Shown here in pieces: positions 25,246 to 40,574 of a DNA stretch of 64,000 nt (positions are counted from its first letter, which is position 1; each line of letters begins with the position of its first letter). A program made the position numbers and the translations under genes. The DNA is taken from NCBI RefSeq assembly GCF_046630445.1, contig NC_092335.1, positions 628,897,501-628,961,500 on the forward strand, given 5' to 3'. The stretch is from Rutidosis leptorrhynchoides (Eukaryota; Streptophyta; Magnoliopsida; Asterales; Asteraceae). Under the pieces are notes generated by a model. It had not been told where the DNA came from and did not search any database. It was given only the letters and a program-made list of their open reading frames with translations.

Positions 25246-26234
25246 TATTTTAGCAAAAAATTTGATGTTTAACAGTGAAAAATTTCGAATTTGAGAGCGT
25301 TTTGTGTGTGTTTTTCGCAGAAAATTGGGTGTGGTGTATTGGGGACTGGTCTGTTCGACCAGTTAACCCTTTCTGGGTTTTTCAAACTCCACGAGTGCGG
25401 ATGTGGGACCCTTCCATGCTCCGTGAGTGCGAATTTACCTTTTTTTATATAAAAACCTTTAACTAATAAAACATATATTAATAAATTTTAAAATTTTGTT
25501 TCTTTTAAGAATGAGGGCGTTTCGGATCATTGTCCTAGTCCGTCTCTCGACAAAATTTTAAAATTTGTCACTTTTTAAGCGTCGTTTTAAAAGCAAAGAT
25601 TTTGGTTTTTTTTTTTTTTTTTTGCATACTTTAAATCAAATAAGATTAAAAATAATGATAACAAAATTTCTCGTCCCTTCCTTGGGTAAAGCAATTTCAG
25701 TTCAACGACCTAGTCTTCAACTCACGACGAATTTTAGAAATCATATTTTTAACTAAATAAAATAAAGTACATTTTTGTTTTTAAATTCACACCAAACTTA
25801 AATTTAAAATGCATAAAATTAAAAATTCAAATTAATATCATTAATATTTATATATTTTTACAAACTTATATTAAAAATATTAATTTTTAAAATATTTAAA
25901 AACTTAAATATATTGATTTTAAAAATTTACATTAATAATTTAATATTTATATATTAATTTTAAAAATAAGGTAAAAATTAAAATTAAAAATCTTTTTGGT
26001 CTTTTATCCCACTTTAATCAATCAAATATTATCAAAAATATACGCCCCTCTTTTGGGTAAAGTAATTTCGGCTATTTTACCTAGTTTTACTCCTGACGGA
26101 TTTTTGAAATATTTTTGGATTGATTGATTAAAGATATTTATACCTTAAGAATAAACGGTAAATTTCGCAGTGATGTAATAAATTTTTGTGTGATATCAAT
26201 AATTTCGATTTCGCATACATAATTTTATTGAATA
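25246..26234 (-). other. AT-rich spacer between integrase and env-position gene
   Basis: No gene is seen. It contains three degenerate copies of a block with the core ctagt...gac(g)ga near 25510-25562, 25668-25745 and 26040-26112; the last two share gggtaaag(c/t)aatttc. Two copies of the ctccRYgagtgcg hairpin motif lie at 25387-25401 and 25419-25432, inside a short GC-rich island. The rest is A/T runs. Confidence 0.6.
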
Positions 26235-27209
26235 TCAATTTAATACTTTATAGCGAACGACTCTGTCTCCTTCCTTAAATTCTTTTGAACTTCTGATTCT
26301 TTTATCATGCCATTTCTTCGTTCTTTCCTTATAGATTAACGAATTTTTATATGCTTCATGTCTTAGTTCTTCTAATTCGTTTAGTTGACTAAACCGTAGA
26401 TGTCCAGCTTCATGTAAATCAAGATTACATGTCTTCAAAGCCCAAAATGCTTTATGCTCAATTTCTACTAGAAGGTGACATGCTTTTCCGTAAACGAGTC
26501 TAAAAGGTGTGGTTCCAATTGGAGTTTTGTAGGCTGTTCTAAAAGCCCAGAGTGCATCCTCCAATTTCATGGACCATTCCTTTGGATTCGATCCTAAAGT
26601 TTTCTCTAGAATACGTTTTAATGCTCGGTTGGTATTTTCAACTTGTCTACTTGTTTGTGGATGATAAAAGGTTGAGATTTTATGAGTCACTCCATATCTT
26701 TTGAGAACTTTTTCAAGTTGATTGTTACAAAAATGAGTACCCCGATCACTTATTAAAGCTTTCGGTGTTCCGAACCTAGCAAAAAAACGTTTTAAGAAAT
26801 TAACTACAACTCGTGCATTGTTAGTTGGGAGAGCTTGTGCTTCCACCCATTTAGATACATAATCAATAGCAACGAGAATGTAGAGATTATTATGAGATTT
26901 TGGAAATGGACCCATAAAGTCAATACCCCAAACGTCAAATACTTCACATACTTGAATGACATTTTGTGGCATTTCATCACGTTGACTTATTTTTCCGGCC
27001 CTTTGACAAGCATCACAAGATTTACAAAGAAGGTGTGCGTCTTTGAAAATTGTAGGCCAATAGAATCCAGCGTCATAGACTTTTCTTGCTGTTAGTTGAG
27101 GCCCATAATGCCCTCCTGTTGGTCCTGTGTGACAATGGTTTAAGATTTGACTAGCTTCATCTCCGAATACGCATCGGCGTATTATTCCATCGGGACAACT
27201 TTTAAACAA
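26235..27209 (-). pseudogene. Athila integrase
   Basis: This is the C-terminal part of the gag-pol polyprotein, 324 codons. The N-terminal zinc-binding HHCC module is present ([10 protein letters not shown], then CKSCDAC). The catalytic core keeps D in [11 protein letters not shown] in LISDRGTHF and E in RQVENTNRA. The C-terminal part (KWHDKRI, EGDRVV) follows. The core looks complete, but the ORF is cut off from RT by a region with many stops (27210-27660). No chromodomain is seen, as expected for Athila. Integrase would insert the element cDNA into chromosomal DNA; this copy probably cannot be made in frame. Confidence 0.85.
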
Positions 27210-27664
27210 ATGTGGATCTTCCCAGAAATAGTGTTTTATATCACTAAAGAATTTCTTTCATTTTTGGTACGACAACCCTTTTTCAAGGAATCCACATACT
27301 AAGTAGTTTGCATAGTCTGCAAACCATGGAATTTCATTATAATCGATTCTCAAAAGATATTCATCAGGAAAGTTTTCTTATATAGCCGATTCATTTAGAA
27401 CTTCTAATTCAGGATTTTCAAGACGAGAAAGATGATCAGCGGCGAGATTTTCTGCTCCCTTTTTATCTCAAATTTCAATATCGAACTCTTGTAAGAGTAA
27501 GATCCAACGGATTAATCATGGTTTGGCATCTTGTTTTGAAAATAAGTATCTAAGAGCAGAGTGGTCGGTATAGACCACCGTTTTAGCTAGAACGAGATAT
27601 GAACGAAATTTGTCAAAAGCAAAGACAATAGCAAGGAGTTCTTTTTAGTAGTTGTGTAGTTTGT
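27210..27664 (-). pseudogene. Athila RNase H region, heavily broken
   Basis: It lies between the RT and integrase ORFs and contains short recognisable RNase H and connection segments in changing frames, with several stops. The first stop (about 27662-27664) directly follows the YYASKMLQGA motif. There is no ORF over 60 codons. Confidence 0.65.
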
Positions 27665-29818
27665 TTATGCTCCTTGTAACATCTTACTAGCGTAATAAAT
27701 AGGTTGAAATCGTTTTTCAATCCTTTGTCCTAAAACGGCTTCCATTGCAAAATCACTTGCATCGAACATAAGTTCAAATGGTAAATTCCAATTTTGAGTT
27801 ATCATGATCGGCGCATTAGTGAGTTTTTCTTTAAGAATATTAAAAGATTTGATGCATTCATACGAAAAGATGAATGGAGCATCTTTTTCTAGGAGTTTAT
27901 TCATAGGAGTGGCAATTTTAGAAAAATCTTTTATGAAACGTCGGTAAAAACCGGCATGCCCTAGAAAACTCCTAATTCCTCTAACATTGGTGGGATGTGG
28001 AAGTTTAGCAATTACATCTACTTTAGCTCTATCTACTTCAATTCCTTCCTTTGAAATTTTATGACCAAGAACGATGCCTTCTTTAACCATGAAATGGCAT
28101 TTCTCCCAATTAAGTACTAGATTTGATTGTTCGCATCTAATAAGCATTCGTTCAAGATTAACTAGACATGTTTCAAAAGTATCACCGAAGACTGAAAAGT
28201 CATCCATGAAAACTTCCATGCATTCTTCTATCAGTTCGTGAAAAATCGCCATTATGCACCTTTGAAAGGTTGCAGGGGCGTTGCAAAGTCCAAATGGCAT
28301 GCGTTTATAAGCAAAAGTACCATAAGGGCACGTGAACGTGGTTTTTTCTTGGTCCTCGGGTGCGATTGGAATTTGAAAGTATCCGGAAAAACCGTCAAGA
28401 AAACAATAGTAACTATTCCCGGCTAATCTTTCCAACATTTGATGAATGAAAGGTAAGGGAAAGTGATCTTTTCTGGTGGCGTCATTTAATTTTCTATAAT
28501 CAATACAAACACGCCATCCTGTTACAGTCCTAGTAGGAATAAGCTCATTTTTTTCATTTGTGATGACAGTCATGCCACCCTTCTTAGGTACGCATTGAAC
28601 TGGGCTTACCTATGGACTATCAGAAATTGGATAAATTAAACCTGCATCTAGCAGTTTAATAATTTCTTTCTTAACAACATCTTGCACATTTGGATTTAGT
28701 CTTCGTTGGCGTTGCACATATGTTTTATGACCTTCTTCCATAAGGATTTTATGTGTGCAATACGAAGGACTTATGCCTTTAATGTCATGAATCTTCCATG
28801 CAATAGCTGGTTTATGAGCTTTTAGCACAGAAATGAGTTGAGATTTTTCATTTTCTGTAAGAGAAGACGATATTATTACAGGTAATTCAGATTCACCGTG
28901 TAAATAAGCATATTCCAAATGGTTTGGAAGTGGCTTTAACTCTAATGTCGATGGTTCTTCTATCGATGATTTGTATCGATATCTATCTTCTTCTTTTAAC
29001 ATTTGAAGTTCTTCTATTGTTGGTTCATATTCATTAGCCATGAGTGCGGCTAACATTTCAGCTTCATCAATTGGTTCAGTTCCTTCTCCTAAAGAACATT
29101 CTCCTGTTCCTTGTAATTCTGTAAATTCTTCTAACAATTTTGCATGTGAATCTATAGTTTGAATATAATAACATGTATCATCTACAGATTGCGGTTGTTG
29201 CATGGCTCTATCAACAGAAAAGGTAACACTCTCGTCTTCTGTACTTAGGGTTAGTTTCTTACCGAACACGTCTATTATTGCTTTAGCAGTGTTTAAGAAT
29301 GGTCTTCCTAATATGAGAGGAACTCGAGAATCTTCTTCCATGTCCAGAATAACAAAATCTACTGGAAATACTAAAGTACCAACTTTAACTAGCATGTTCT
29401 CCATTATCCCTCTAGGATACTTTACTGATCGATCGGCTAGTTGTATACTTATTTGTGTTGGTTTCAATTCTCCAAGGTCTAGTTTAGCGTATAATGAATA
29501 TGGCATTAAATTTATACTAGCACCCAAGTCTGCCAATGCTTCTATTGAACTAAGACTACCCAGAAAACATGGAATTGTGAAACTTCCTGGATCAAAGAGT
29601 TTTTCTGGTAGTTTATTCAACAACACTGCAGAACAATTAGCATTCATTGTAACAGCCGAAAGTTCTTCTATTTTCTTTCTATTTGTGATTAGATCTTTCA
29701 AGAATTTGACATATCTAGGAATTCCTGAAATCACATCAATGAAAGGAAGATTGACATTTATTTGTTTAAACATATCCAAAAATTTAGATTGCTCGACTTC
29801 AAGTCTTTCTTCTCTCAT
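27665..29818 (-). pseudogene. Athila protease and reverse transcriptase
   Basis: 29818-28610 holds the end of gag and an aspartic protease with ADLGASINLMP (active site Asp, here D-L-G) and the flap/LILGRPFL segment. After one in-frame TAG at 28610-28612 the same frame continues as RT at 28573-27665, with CIDYRKLN, YFQIPIAPEDQEKTTF, MPFGLCNAPATFQ and the catalytic FMDDFSVFG. The RT palm is complete to the connection domain. Codons on both sides of the TAG are in phase, so a single nonsense change interrupts an otherwise continuous polyprotein. Confidence 0.85.
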
Positions 29819-30044
29819 TTTACTCGGGTAAGGAAGTGGTGGTTGGTATGGTTTAACATAAGGTTTAGCCTTAACTGTATTCTCTTCATTAACCTTTTCA
29901 ACTACTGGTTCTATTTCCTTATCTTGTTCAGGTTGTGGTGCCTGTGGAGTGGGAATAGAGTCATCAGAAATTACAGGTATTTCAGGTGGTTTAAGTGTAA
30001 TATCACTTCTTGTGGTAATGGCTTTAGCTGTTTCATTCTGGGGG

Positions 30045-31634
30045 TTAGCATTTGTACGCTAGGTAGACTTTCCGATTTTTTTCACCTATCAGTCTTGCTA
30101 GGTTGCTCACTTCTTGCTCCAGATTTTGAATAGAAGCTTGTTGATTTCTAAATGCTTGAGCATTTTGTTCATTGGTTTGTTTCTGAGATGTGAAAAATTG
30201 AGTTTGAGATTCAACTAGCTTCGACATCATGTCTTCTAAATTTGGCTTTTTATCATCGGTTTGTGGTGGTTTATTTGGAAAAATAGGTCTTTGCTGATTG
30301 TAATTATTGTTGGATACTTGTTGATTACTAGGACCTTGTTGGTTGTTGTATGGAACATTTCGGTTATAATTCTGATTTTGATTGAAGATTGGTCTTGGCG
30401 GTTGATAATTATTTTGATAATTATTTCCAGGCCTTTGGTTCATGTATGAAACATTCTCTCTTTGTTCCATTATTTGTTCAATACTGAGACAATCTTTTGT
30501 CAAATGTGGTCCTCCACACTGCTCAAAACTAATTCGTATTGAGTGAATATCTTTAGTCATCTTTTCCATTCGTCTTTTGACAGCATCTATCTTTGCGGAA
30601 ATGGAATCAAAGTCATGGCTAGAATCGGCTCTAGCAGCTTTAGATTATCTAACGATATCTTTTTCTTGATGCCACTCATGTGAGTGGGAAGTAGTGTTAT
30701 CAATAATTTTGTAAGCTTCAGTTGCGGTTTTCTTCATAATGGAACCACCAGCTGCTATGTCGATGTCTTTTCGTGTAGTAATGTCGCATCCTTGGTAGAA
30801 TATTTGTACTATTTGATAAGTGTCTAAACCATGTTGAGGACATCCTCTTAACAACTTTCCAAATCTTGTCCATGCCTCATATAGAGTTTCATTTGGCTTT
30901 TGCGTGAACGTAACAATTTCTCCTTGAAGTCTCACGGCCTTAGATGCTGGAAAGAATTGTTTAAGAAATTTTTCAACTAAAACATCCCATGTATCAATCG
31001 CCCCTTCAGGTAACGATTCTAACCAATCTTTGGCTTCTCCCTTTAAAGTCCAGGGAAATAACATGAGATAGATCTGTTCATCCTCAACTTCTTGAATTTT
31101 AAATAAAGTACAGATCCTATTAAAGGTTCGAAGATGTTCGTTTGGATCTTCCTTCGACGCACCACTAAATTGGCATTGATTAGTTACCATATGTAGGATT
31201 TGTCCTTTGATTTCATAATCTGGCGCATTAATGTCTGGTTGAGTAATTGCGTGACCTTGGCCAGTGCGTTTTGCTCTCATTCGGTCTTCCATACTTAGAG
31301 GTTCCAGATTTTTCATGATTGAATTTGTTGAATCTGAATCACTAGATGATTCTGATTTAATGGTTTCTTCCTCGACAATCTCTGGATGAGTGATTTGTGG
31401 TTCAGGAGGAATGATTAGTGGTTCAGGATCTCTGAATTGTCCCTGAATATCCTCCGGATTCTTAATTGTGAGGTCGGGTTCAAAAAATGGATTATCGAAA
31501 ATTTGAATTGGAGTACTTGGTCGACTTGATGACGATTCTAAAGAAAAATCAACGGTGACAATATTGGCTAAATGTCTTGATCGAGTTACAGGTGGTGAAC
31601 GTATGAAAGGTGGTGAACATTTTGCTCGGTGCAT
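30045..31634 (-). pseudogene. Athila gag
   Basis: Starts at ATG 31634. The retrotransposon gag core is clear (DPNEHLRTFNRIC, AKDWLESLPEGAI, TWDVLVEKFLKQFFP, LYEAWTRFGKLLRGCP). An in-frame TAA at 30645-30647 is followed in the same frame by a zinc-knuckle-like CGGPHLTKDC and an Asn/Gln-rich stretch (30480-30260). The frame is lost near 30060, a 1-nt shift before the gag/protease linker. The product would form the virus-like particle and bind element RNA. Confidence 0.82.
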
Positions 31635-32905
31635 TCACTGAATATCCTATTAGTTATAAAGGATAAAAATTATATAAGCTATCAAATTAATAGACTTTTC
31701 TAATTTTGCCCACGTTTCGAATAGTCAATAGATGCAGCAGGTAGCCAGGACCCTTTAAATCGGAAGCCCACAACTCGCCACTAACAAATCCAACTATTAC
31801 TACTAACCAGAAAATTTTGGATGTCTATCAATTTAACCGCTTAAAATAATTTTTCGTTTTGAAATTTTAGAGAAGAAATAGAAAATTCTATGTCCTAAAA
31901 ACTAGAGCGTCGAGAAATAAGAAAGAAAAAGAGCGCGTCGAAAAATGTCGAAAAATAAAAGGTCGAAAAATTAAGCGTTGAAAAGTAATAAAATGCAGCG
32001 TCGAAACTTAAAAGTCTAAAAACTAAAAATTAAAACTTACATCTAAAGGTATTAAAGCTTAAAAGGAATTCTATATACAAAATGGTAATAACTTAAAAAG
32101 TACTAAAATCTTAAAACGGCGTTGCAAAATTCTAAAGCACCTAAATCTTAGTCTAAAGAAAAAGCACTTAAGGGATTTTACGGCAAAGCCTAAAAATCTA
32201 GAAATAAAAATAACTACGGCAAAATACTAGTCTTAAAACTAATTACGAACGATAACTATACAATTACGAATAAAAAGAAACAAAATATAAAAATAAAACT
32301 TAAAGTTATAAAAATACAATTTTTATAAAAATATTATTTTCATATTACTTATTTTATAAAAGTATCAATTTTATATTTAATAAAACTAGTTAGACTTAAT
32401 AATACTAATTAAAACTAAAAATAAAACTAAATTAAACTAATTAATATTTTAATTAAACCCTAAATGATTTAATTAATAATAATAAAAATTAAATTAAACC
32501 CTAAATCGTATTAAATGCTGTACCAGGTTTCAGTTGTCAGACATCTCCGCGAGTGCGGATTTCTTCAACCAAATAACTCCGCGAGTGCGGAGGATCCAGA
32601 TTCAGATGATGTGTAGGTTCAAATTACGCAGGTTCAGTATTTTTTTTATTATTTTAATTTTCTGTTTTGTTTTTTTTTTTAATATAACTTAAATAAAACT
32701 TATATTTTAACAATTACTTATTAGATTTTTATAATTCTACAAAAAAAAAAACTTTTTAATTAAAACACCTAAATAGATATATATTTTTTTAATGTTTTTA
32801 TATTTTTGTTTTTAATATTTAAAAAATATATTTTTACAAAAATAGATTAAAACTTAATAAAATTTTTTTTTTATATATATAGCGTTTCGCTTCGGCGTTG
32901 AATTT
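31635..32905 (-). other. Athila untranslated leader
   Basis: About 1.27 kb between primer site and gag ATG with no ORF of note. It holds a cluster of short gtcgaaaa/gcgtcgaaa repeats (31905-32010), long A/T runs, and two copies of the CTCCGCGAGTGCGGA hairpin (32545-32559 and 32577-32592). A packaging or dimerisation role for these is inference. Confidence 0.6.
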
Positions 32906-32923
32906 TCCCCGGCAGCGGCGCCA
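32906..32923 (-). other. Primer-binding site, tRNA-Asp type
   Basis: On the minus strand this reads TGGCGCCGCTGCCGGGGA, the classical Athila primer site complementary to the 3' end of tRNA-Asp. It starts 8 nt inside the LTR end. Confidence 0.9.
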
Positions 32924-32931
32924 AAAATACT

Positions 32932-34984
<2,053 letters not shown>

Positions 34985-37900
34985 GTTGGGAACAGGAAGA
35001 GGAGTATACAAACCCTTGTGAAAAGCCGATTTAGCTTGAAAGCAAGTAGCATAACGATTAATCACAACTTTAACATCTTTATCCATGCATGGCCAATAGA
35101 AGTGTTCATTCAGGATCTCCAATGTCTTGTTAATCCCAAAATGACCAGCTAAACCACCTCCATGTGCCTCTCTAATCAGCAACTCCCCGATTGATTCTTT
35201 TGGGATGCACAATCTGCTGCCCTTGAATAGAAAACCATCTTGCTCAACATAATCTCTTTTAGACTTAGCAGGAGAACAATTCAAAATAGGAGCAAAGTCT
35301 GGATCAGCTTTATATAACTCCTTAACAAATGAGAATCCAAGAACTCTAGCTTCCAAAATTGACAACAAAGAATATCTTCTTGAAAGAGCATCAGCAACAA
35401 TATTAGAAGTATCAGCCTTGTGTTTAGACACAAAGGAGTACATCTGTAAGAATTTAACCCATTTGGCGTGTCTGAGATTTAATTTGTGCTGACCATTAAT
35501 GTATTTCAATGCTTCATGATCAGAAAAGAGAACAAACTGCCTTGGCTTTAAATAATGAGACCAGTGATCAACAGCTCGAATGATGGCGTAAAATTCTTTA
35601 TCATAAGTGCTATAATTTAGTTTATACCTACTTAGCTTTTCACTGAAATAAGCTACTGGTCTTTTCCCTTGCACTAGCACAGCTCCAATGCCAACACCAC
35701 TTGCATCACATTCAAGTTCAAACAGCATATCAAAATTAGGCAAAGCATGTATAGGTGCTGAACTTAGCTTTTCCTTCAATGATTCAAATGCTGATTGGGT
35801 AGAACTAGACCATTCAAATACCCCTTTCTTCAAATAATCAGTAACTGGAGCAACAATTGTGGAGAAGTCTTTGATAAATCTTCTATAAAATGAAGCTAAA
35901 CCATGAAAACGTCTCACTTCATTGATGTAAGAAGGATTAGGACATGATCTGATTACTTCCACTTTAGATGGATCCATTGAAATGCCTTCTTCAGAAACCA
36001 CGTACCCAAGAAACACTACTTTGCTGACAAAAAAATCACACTTCTCCAACTTTGCATATAATTGATACTGCCTTAACAGCTCAAATACTTTTCTCAAATG
36101 ATCCAAGTGTTCTTCTTTAGTTTTTGAGTACACCAGAATGTCATCAAAGTAAACAACCACAAACTGACCAATAAGTGGCCTGAGCACTTCATTCATAAGT
36201 CTCGTGAATGTGCTGGGTGCATTAGATAACCTAAAAGGCATGACCAGCCACTCAAACAATCCACCCTTGATCTTGAAAGCTGTCTTCCATTCATCATCTT
36301 CTTTCATTCGAATATGATGATACCCACTTCTAAGATCAACTTTGGAGAACACACATGAACCATGCAGCTCATCTAGCATATCATCTAATCTAGGTATGGG
36401 ATACTTATATTTGATGGTGATGTTGTTAATAGCTCTGCTGTCTACACACATTCTCATAGAACCATCTTTCTTTGGAACCAGCAAAGCTGGTACTGAACAA
36501 GAACTCATGCTGGTTCTAACATAACCCTTTGCAACCAGCTCATTAACTTGCTTCTCTAATTCTTTTGCTTCATGAGGAAAGCATCGATAAGCTGCTTTGT
36601 TAGGAAGAATAGACCCAGGTACAAGATCAATTTGATGTTCAATACCCCTGATCGGTGGTAAACCAGCAGGTAATTCACTTGAAAACACATCAGCAAATTC
36701 AGATAATAATGGTTTTACCCGAGCTGGTACTTCATCATGCTGGTTCAACTCATCACTTTCAACCATCAGCAATAAATAAGCACCAGTACCACACTTTAAC
36801 TCAGTAACAACTTCAGCTTGAGTCATAAACAAAGTTTTATCATTCTTAACAGTAGGGTCAGCTCTAGGTATTTCACTAGGCTTTAAAGAAGTGAGGGTGA
36901 TCTTCTTACCACTCACATACATTGAATAATTATTTTGATGTCCATTATGATATACATACTTATCAAATAACCAAGGTCTACCAAACAGCAAATGACAAGC
37001 ATCCATAGGAATAACATCACAAGTAATCTCATCCTGATAAACAGTACCAATAGAGAATGGAACAGTAACTTGGCGAGTAACCTTTACCTCGCTGCCTTGG
37101 TTAAGCCAATGAAGTTTGTAGGGATGAGGATGCTTCTTTGTGACCAGCTCAAGCTTTTCCACCATGTGAGCAGATGCTGCATTTGCACAACTACCTCCAT
37201 CAACAATCAGGCTGCACACTTTACCCTTGACTGTGCACCTTGAATGAAAGATGTTTTCACGCTGGCTCTTATCTTCAATAGTCTCAGCTGAGTGAATTAC
37301 TCTTCGAATCATCAAAAACTCTCCAATATCAGCAGCAACAAACTCTTCATTATCAGACTCATCATATGCTGGTTCAGTTTCAAAACCCCCTTCCAAATCT
37401 TCAATTTCCTTTAGTGTAAGAGCACGCTGGTTAGGACATTGAGCTTGAAAATGTCCAAATCCATGGCACTTGAAGCATTTCCTTCTATCATATTTAGGAC
37501 CAGCTACAACCTGCTCTTTGCCTTTAGATAGTTTGGATGCTGCCTCATTATGCCTGGGTAGCATAGATGACTGACCCTTCATAGGCAGCACAGCTGGCTT
37601 GGAATAAGACTTAAATTTATTTTTCTTCTTTGCTTGTTTCTCCACTTGAATAGCCAGCTTGCAAGCACTCTCAAAAGTCCATAGAGGCTGCATTTCAACT
37701 TGGTCAGCAATAGAAGCATTTAAGCCTCCAACGAATCTTGCTATAGTATGTTCTTCAGCTTCTTTAACATTGGTACAAATTTTGAGCTGCTCAAACTCTC
37801 TAATGTAATCAACAACGTTCATGCTGTCTTTCTTGAGTGTATTCATATGTAGATACAGATCTTGTTTGTAATCTTGAGGAACAAATCTTTTCTGCATACA

Positions 37901-38408
37901 CTCTTTTAACTTGGACCAGGTTTTGATTGTCTTCTTTCCTTCATATTGCCTTTCCTTTTTCAGATTATCATACCACATTGAAGCATACTTCTTTAACCTG
38001 ATTACAGCAACTTTAAAGGCCTTTTTATCATCATAGCCTTTAACCTCCATAATTTTATCCATGGTCTGAACCCATTCATAGTAATCTTCAGGATTAGAGG
38101 ACCCTTCAAAATCAAGTGGATCTATCTTGATATCTTTCAAATCATCAGCTTTTTTTGCTATGTCTTCTTCTTCTTTGTGAAGAAGCATGAGATCCATCAG
38201 TAGATCCATGGCTACCATCTTCATATTCAGTACTAGAAGACACACTGGTTGTATCTCCATTTTCAGATCTGGTTCTATTTCTTCTTGGCACACCATCTTC
38301 CAACAAGTTAACCATCCTTTCCATCTGATATTGTAGAGCTTCAATAGTTCTATCTCTTTGAAGATTATGGGCTTCTTCAAGAGTCATGTTTCTAGGAATC
38401 TCAGCCAT
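34985..38408 (-). pseudogene. Chromovirus (CRM/Reina-like) gag-pol, truncated in integrase
   Basis: Gag starts at ATG 38408 (MAEIPRNMTLEEAHN). A frameshift near 38160-38200 moves it into the long frame that runs to 34985. In order: gag core (WYDNLKKERQ, TWSKLKECMQKRF), one CCHC knuckle (CFKCHGFGHFQAQC), protease (SLIVDGGSCANAAS), RT ([25 protein letters not shown]), RNase H (FELECDASG, STYDKEFYAI, LFSDHEALKY, VADALSRRY) and the start of the integrase zinc module. There PFGL is PFRL, and one Cys of the module is Tyr (RYATC). The protein stops where the Athila LTR begins, so the integrase core and 3' LTR are absent from this side. Confidence 0.82.
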
Positions 38409-38506
38409 TTCAAATTAGATCTGGAAATAAGCTTTTCAGCTCAAAAACAGAGTATGAACTGAAACAACAATAAAAATGATAAGAAAGCTTCGATTGAACA
38501 ACCTAA

Positions 38507-38518
38507 GCTCTGATACCA
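38507..38518 (-). other. Primer-binding site, tRNA-iMet type, chromovirus
   Basis: TGGTATCAGAGC on the minus strand, 6 nt inside the LTR end. The 88-bp stretch from here to the gag ATG (38409-38506) is the leader and holds no gene. Confidence 0.88.
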
Positions 38519-38524
38519 CTTTGA

Positions 38525-39671
38525 TGCGTAATTATGACTTTAAAAATGTAATTTAGAACAAGCTTTCTTCACCTAACAGATTTGAACAGAAAACCCCCAA
38601 TTTGTAACAGTAACAGCCTTAAAACAGAGTATAAAACTCTGAAATAAGAACACAAAGGATAGAAGAATCTAAACTCCAAATTGATAAAGATACCACCACA
38701 ATTAGAGATCTAGAAACACTCCAAATCTTCAACTACAGCTGATAAAGATTCCACCACAACTATAATATCAGATATGAAGATTTGGATTTCACCACAATGT
38801 TTGATAAAGTAACACCACAAACACTGATAAAAAACCACTCTTAGTTACCGGAATCAAAGATTCATAAAGACACAGGGATTTTTGTAAATAGATAAGCTCT
38901 ATCAAACTTTTCATTCAATCATCAACCAAGTTTTACAATTACAAGAGCTCTCTATTTATAGGGGAAGCTTAACATCTACTTTCTAGATAAGACAAAAACA
39001 TAAAAAAGAAATGGAGACAAAAAGGACAAACAATTACAAATTAGCCAATAAGAAGAAAGGACACAATCTGCAAAAGCCTGCCATTTGGTAGTGCTCCTCC
39101 CATGATAAAAGCATTCAATGATAGATGAGAATCTTCCTTGGACAGCTAACATTCTTCTAGAACAGTCACGCACGTGTTAAGCACATGACCTGATCGGTTT
39201 ATTGAAAAGCATAAGTAAACTTTGAATCGTATCAGCAAGTTGGCCCCTCAAAAGAAAACAACATCGCCTGCTGGTTGAACTAAGTTTCGTATGCTGGTTG
39301 AACTAAAATCCTTCAGCTGGTTGAACTAGCTGGTTCGTCTAAGTATAACTTTGCTGGTTCATTTGATGGTTACCTAGCTGAGTGAATTAAAGCTTTACTG
39401 GCTAAACTAGAGTTCATTTACTGGTCCGGATAGCTATTCTTCTTCGTTGTTGGCTTGCCTTCAACTATCAAAAACTTTATTCATAAAAACTTAACTACTT
39501 CAGTTTAAGGACTGAAGTAGGGTAAGCCCTGAGCTTGTTGAACCAGCTCCAAACACACTTAGATGATACGAAAGAGATGGTAACACGACCATTGCTTGAC
39601 CTGACTCGGGTGTAACATCATTTGAGCTTGTGCTGGTTGTGTTGCTGGTTATATTGCCCAGCTCACCCGCA
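38525..39671 (-). mobile_element. Chromovirus 5' LTR
   Basis: Ends TGCG...CGCA (tgcgtaatt at left, cacccgca at right), about 1147 bp. An alternative right end is gggtgtaaca at 39617; I prefer 39671 because the terminal bases are inverted repeats and the LTR-typical gctggtt motif repeats continue to it. A cluster of gctggttgaact repeats lies at 39267-39350. Without a second LTR the ends are tentative. Confidence 0.6.
38951..38961 (-). promoter_or_regulatory. TATA box of chromovirus LTR
   Basis: CTATAAATAGA on the minus strand, about 0.7 kb into the LTR. Transcription would start roughly 30 bp to the left and run into gag. The motif matches the plant TATA consensus. Confidence 0.65.
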
Positions 39672-40574
39672 TGAATTACCGTCTCTCAATTATACTTATA
39701 GACCACTATTTATTTCTTCATATGGAGAGTTATTATGATAATGATTGAAATTAACTACTTATAATGTCTCTTAACATTATCTGAAATTAGCTTATAGGGA
39801 AATGGGTTAGCAATTTAATTGCTATAAACACAATCACTAATCAAATATGGTGATATCACAAACAACATACGGACAAATAACGAAATAAAAGTAAACGACA
39901 CCAGATATACGTGGTTATATGCAATCGTTGTGATTGCTTTGGTCAACGGCCAATTAGAGAGTAATTTTATTAGTGCTTAGAGTTACAGATTACATAAGTG
40001 TTCTATTTATAGTGCAAACCGAAATAAGGAAACAAATCGTTCGACTTGGTCTGCAAGTCGGAATCTTACGACCACGAGAATACAAGTTATGGTTACGAGT
40101 CTGACCTCACGAACATTGAGCAGAAATACCATGTCTTCTGTCATCCTTTTCGCGACCGTGAGCCACTTTCTAATAGTCGCGAGATCTTTGTTTTCCTTGT
40201 TTTATTCCTCTTCGCACTCTAACAAAATGTACCTTAATTAATTAAGATGGATATGGGTATATGTCTCATCTTCGTTAGTTAGCATCATGAATTCATGATC
40301 AGAACGTACACATTGTTGTTAATTAACGAGTGGCGGGTTGGAAGCGTATTGATGCGACAAAGAATGAGACAGTTATCTATTTATAGAAATTAATTTGGTA
40401 CAATTCAAATTAATATCAAAATAAAATATGAGAAAACAATGTTTAAAGTAATTTTAAATGATGAATAATAATTTAATTATATGAGTTGATAATTAATTTA
40501 AAACAACCGAAAAAAGTGAAGAGAGTATTATTTAAAAAATATATTGCATATTACTTTCAATATAGATTTTACTA
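39672..40574. other. Unassigned DNA, possibly LTR remnant
   Basis: No gene is seen. The stretch 39895-40020 (tatacgtggttatatgcaatcg..., ggtcaacggccaatt, then ctatttatag) looks like an LTR leader of a copia-type element, but no ends, primer site or coding region were found. Confidence 0.3.

Noticed and set aside
29202..29831. 209-codon plus-strand ORF
   Set aside because: Antisense shadow of the Athila protease region; no domain.
39601..39617. gggtgtaaca as the right end of the chromovirus LTR
   Set aside because: A plausible LTR end, but TGCG...CGCA at 38525/39671 gives better inverted termini and includes all the gctggtt repeats. Kept as the alternative.
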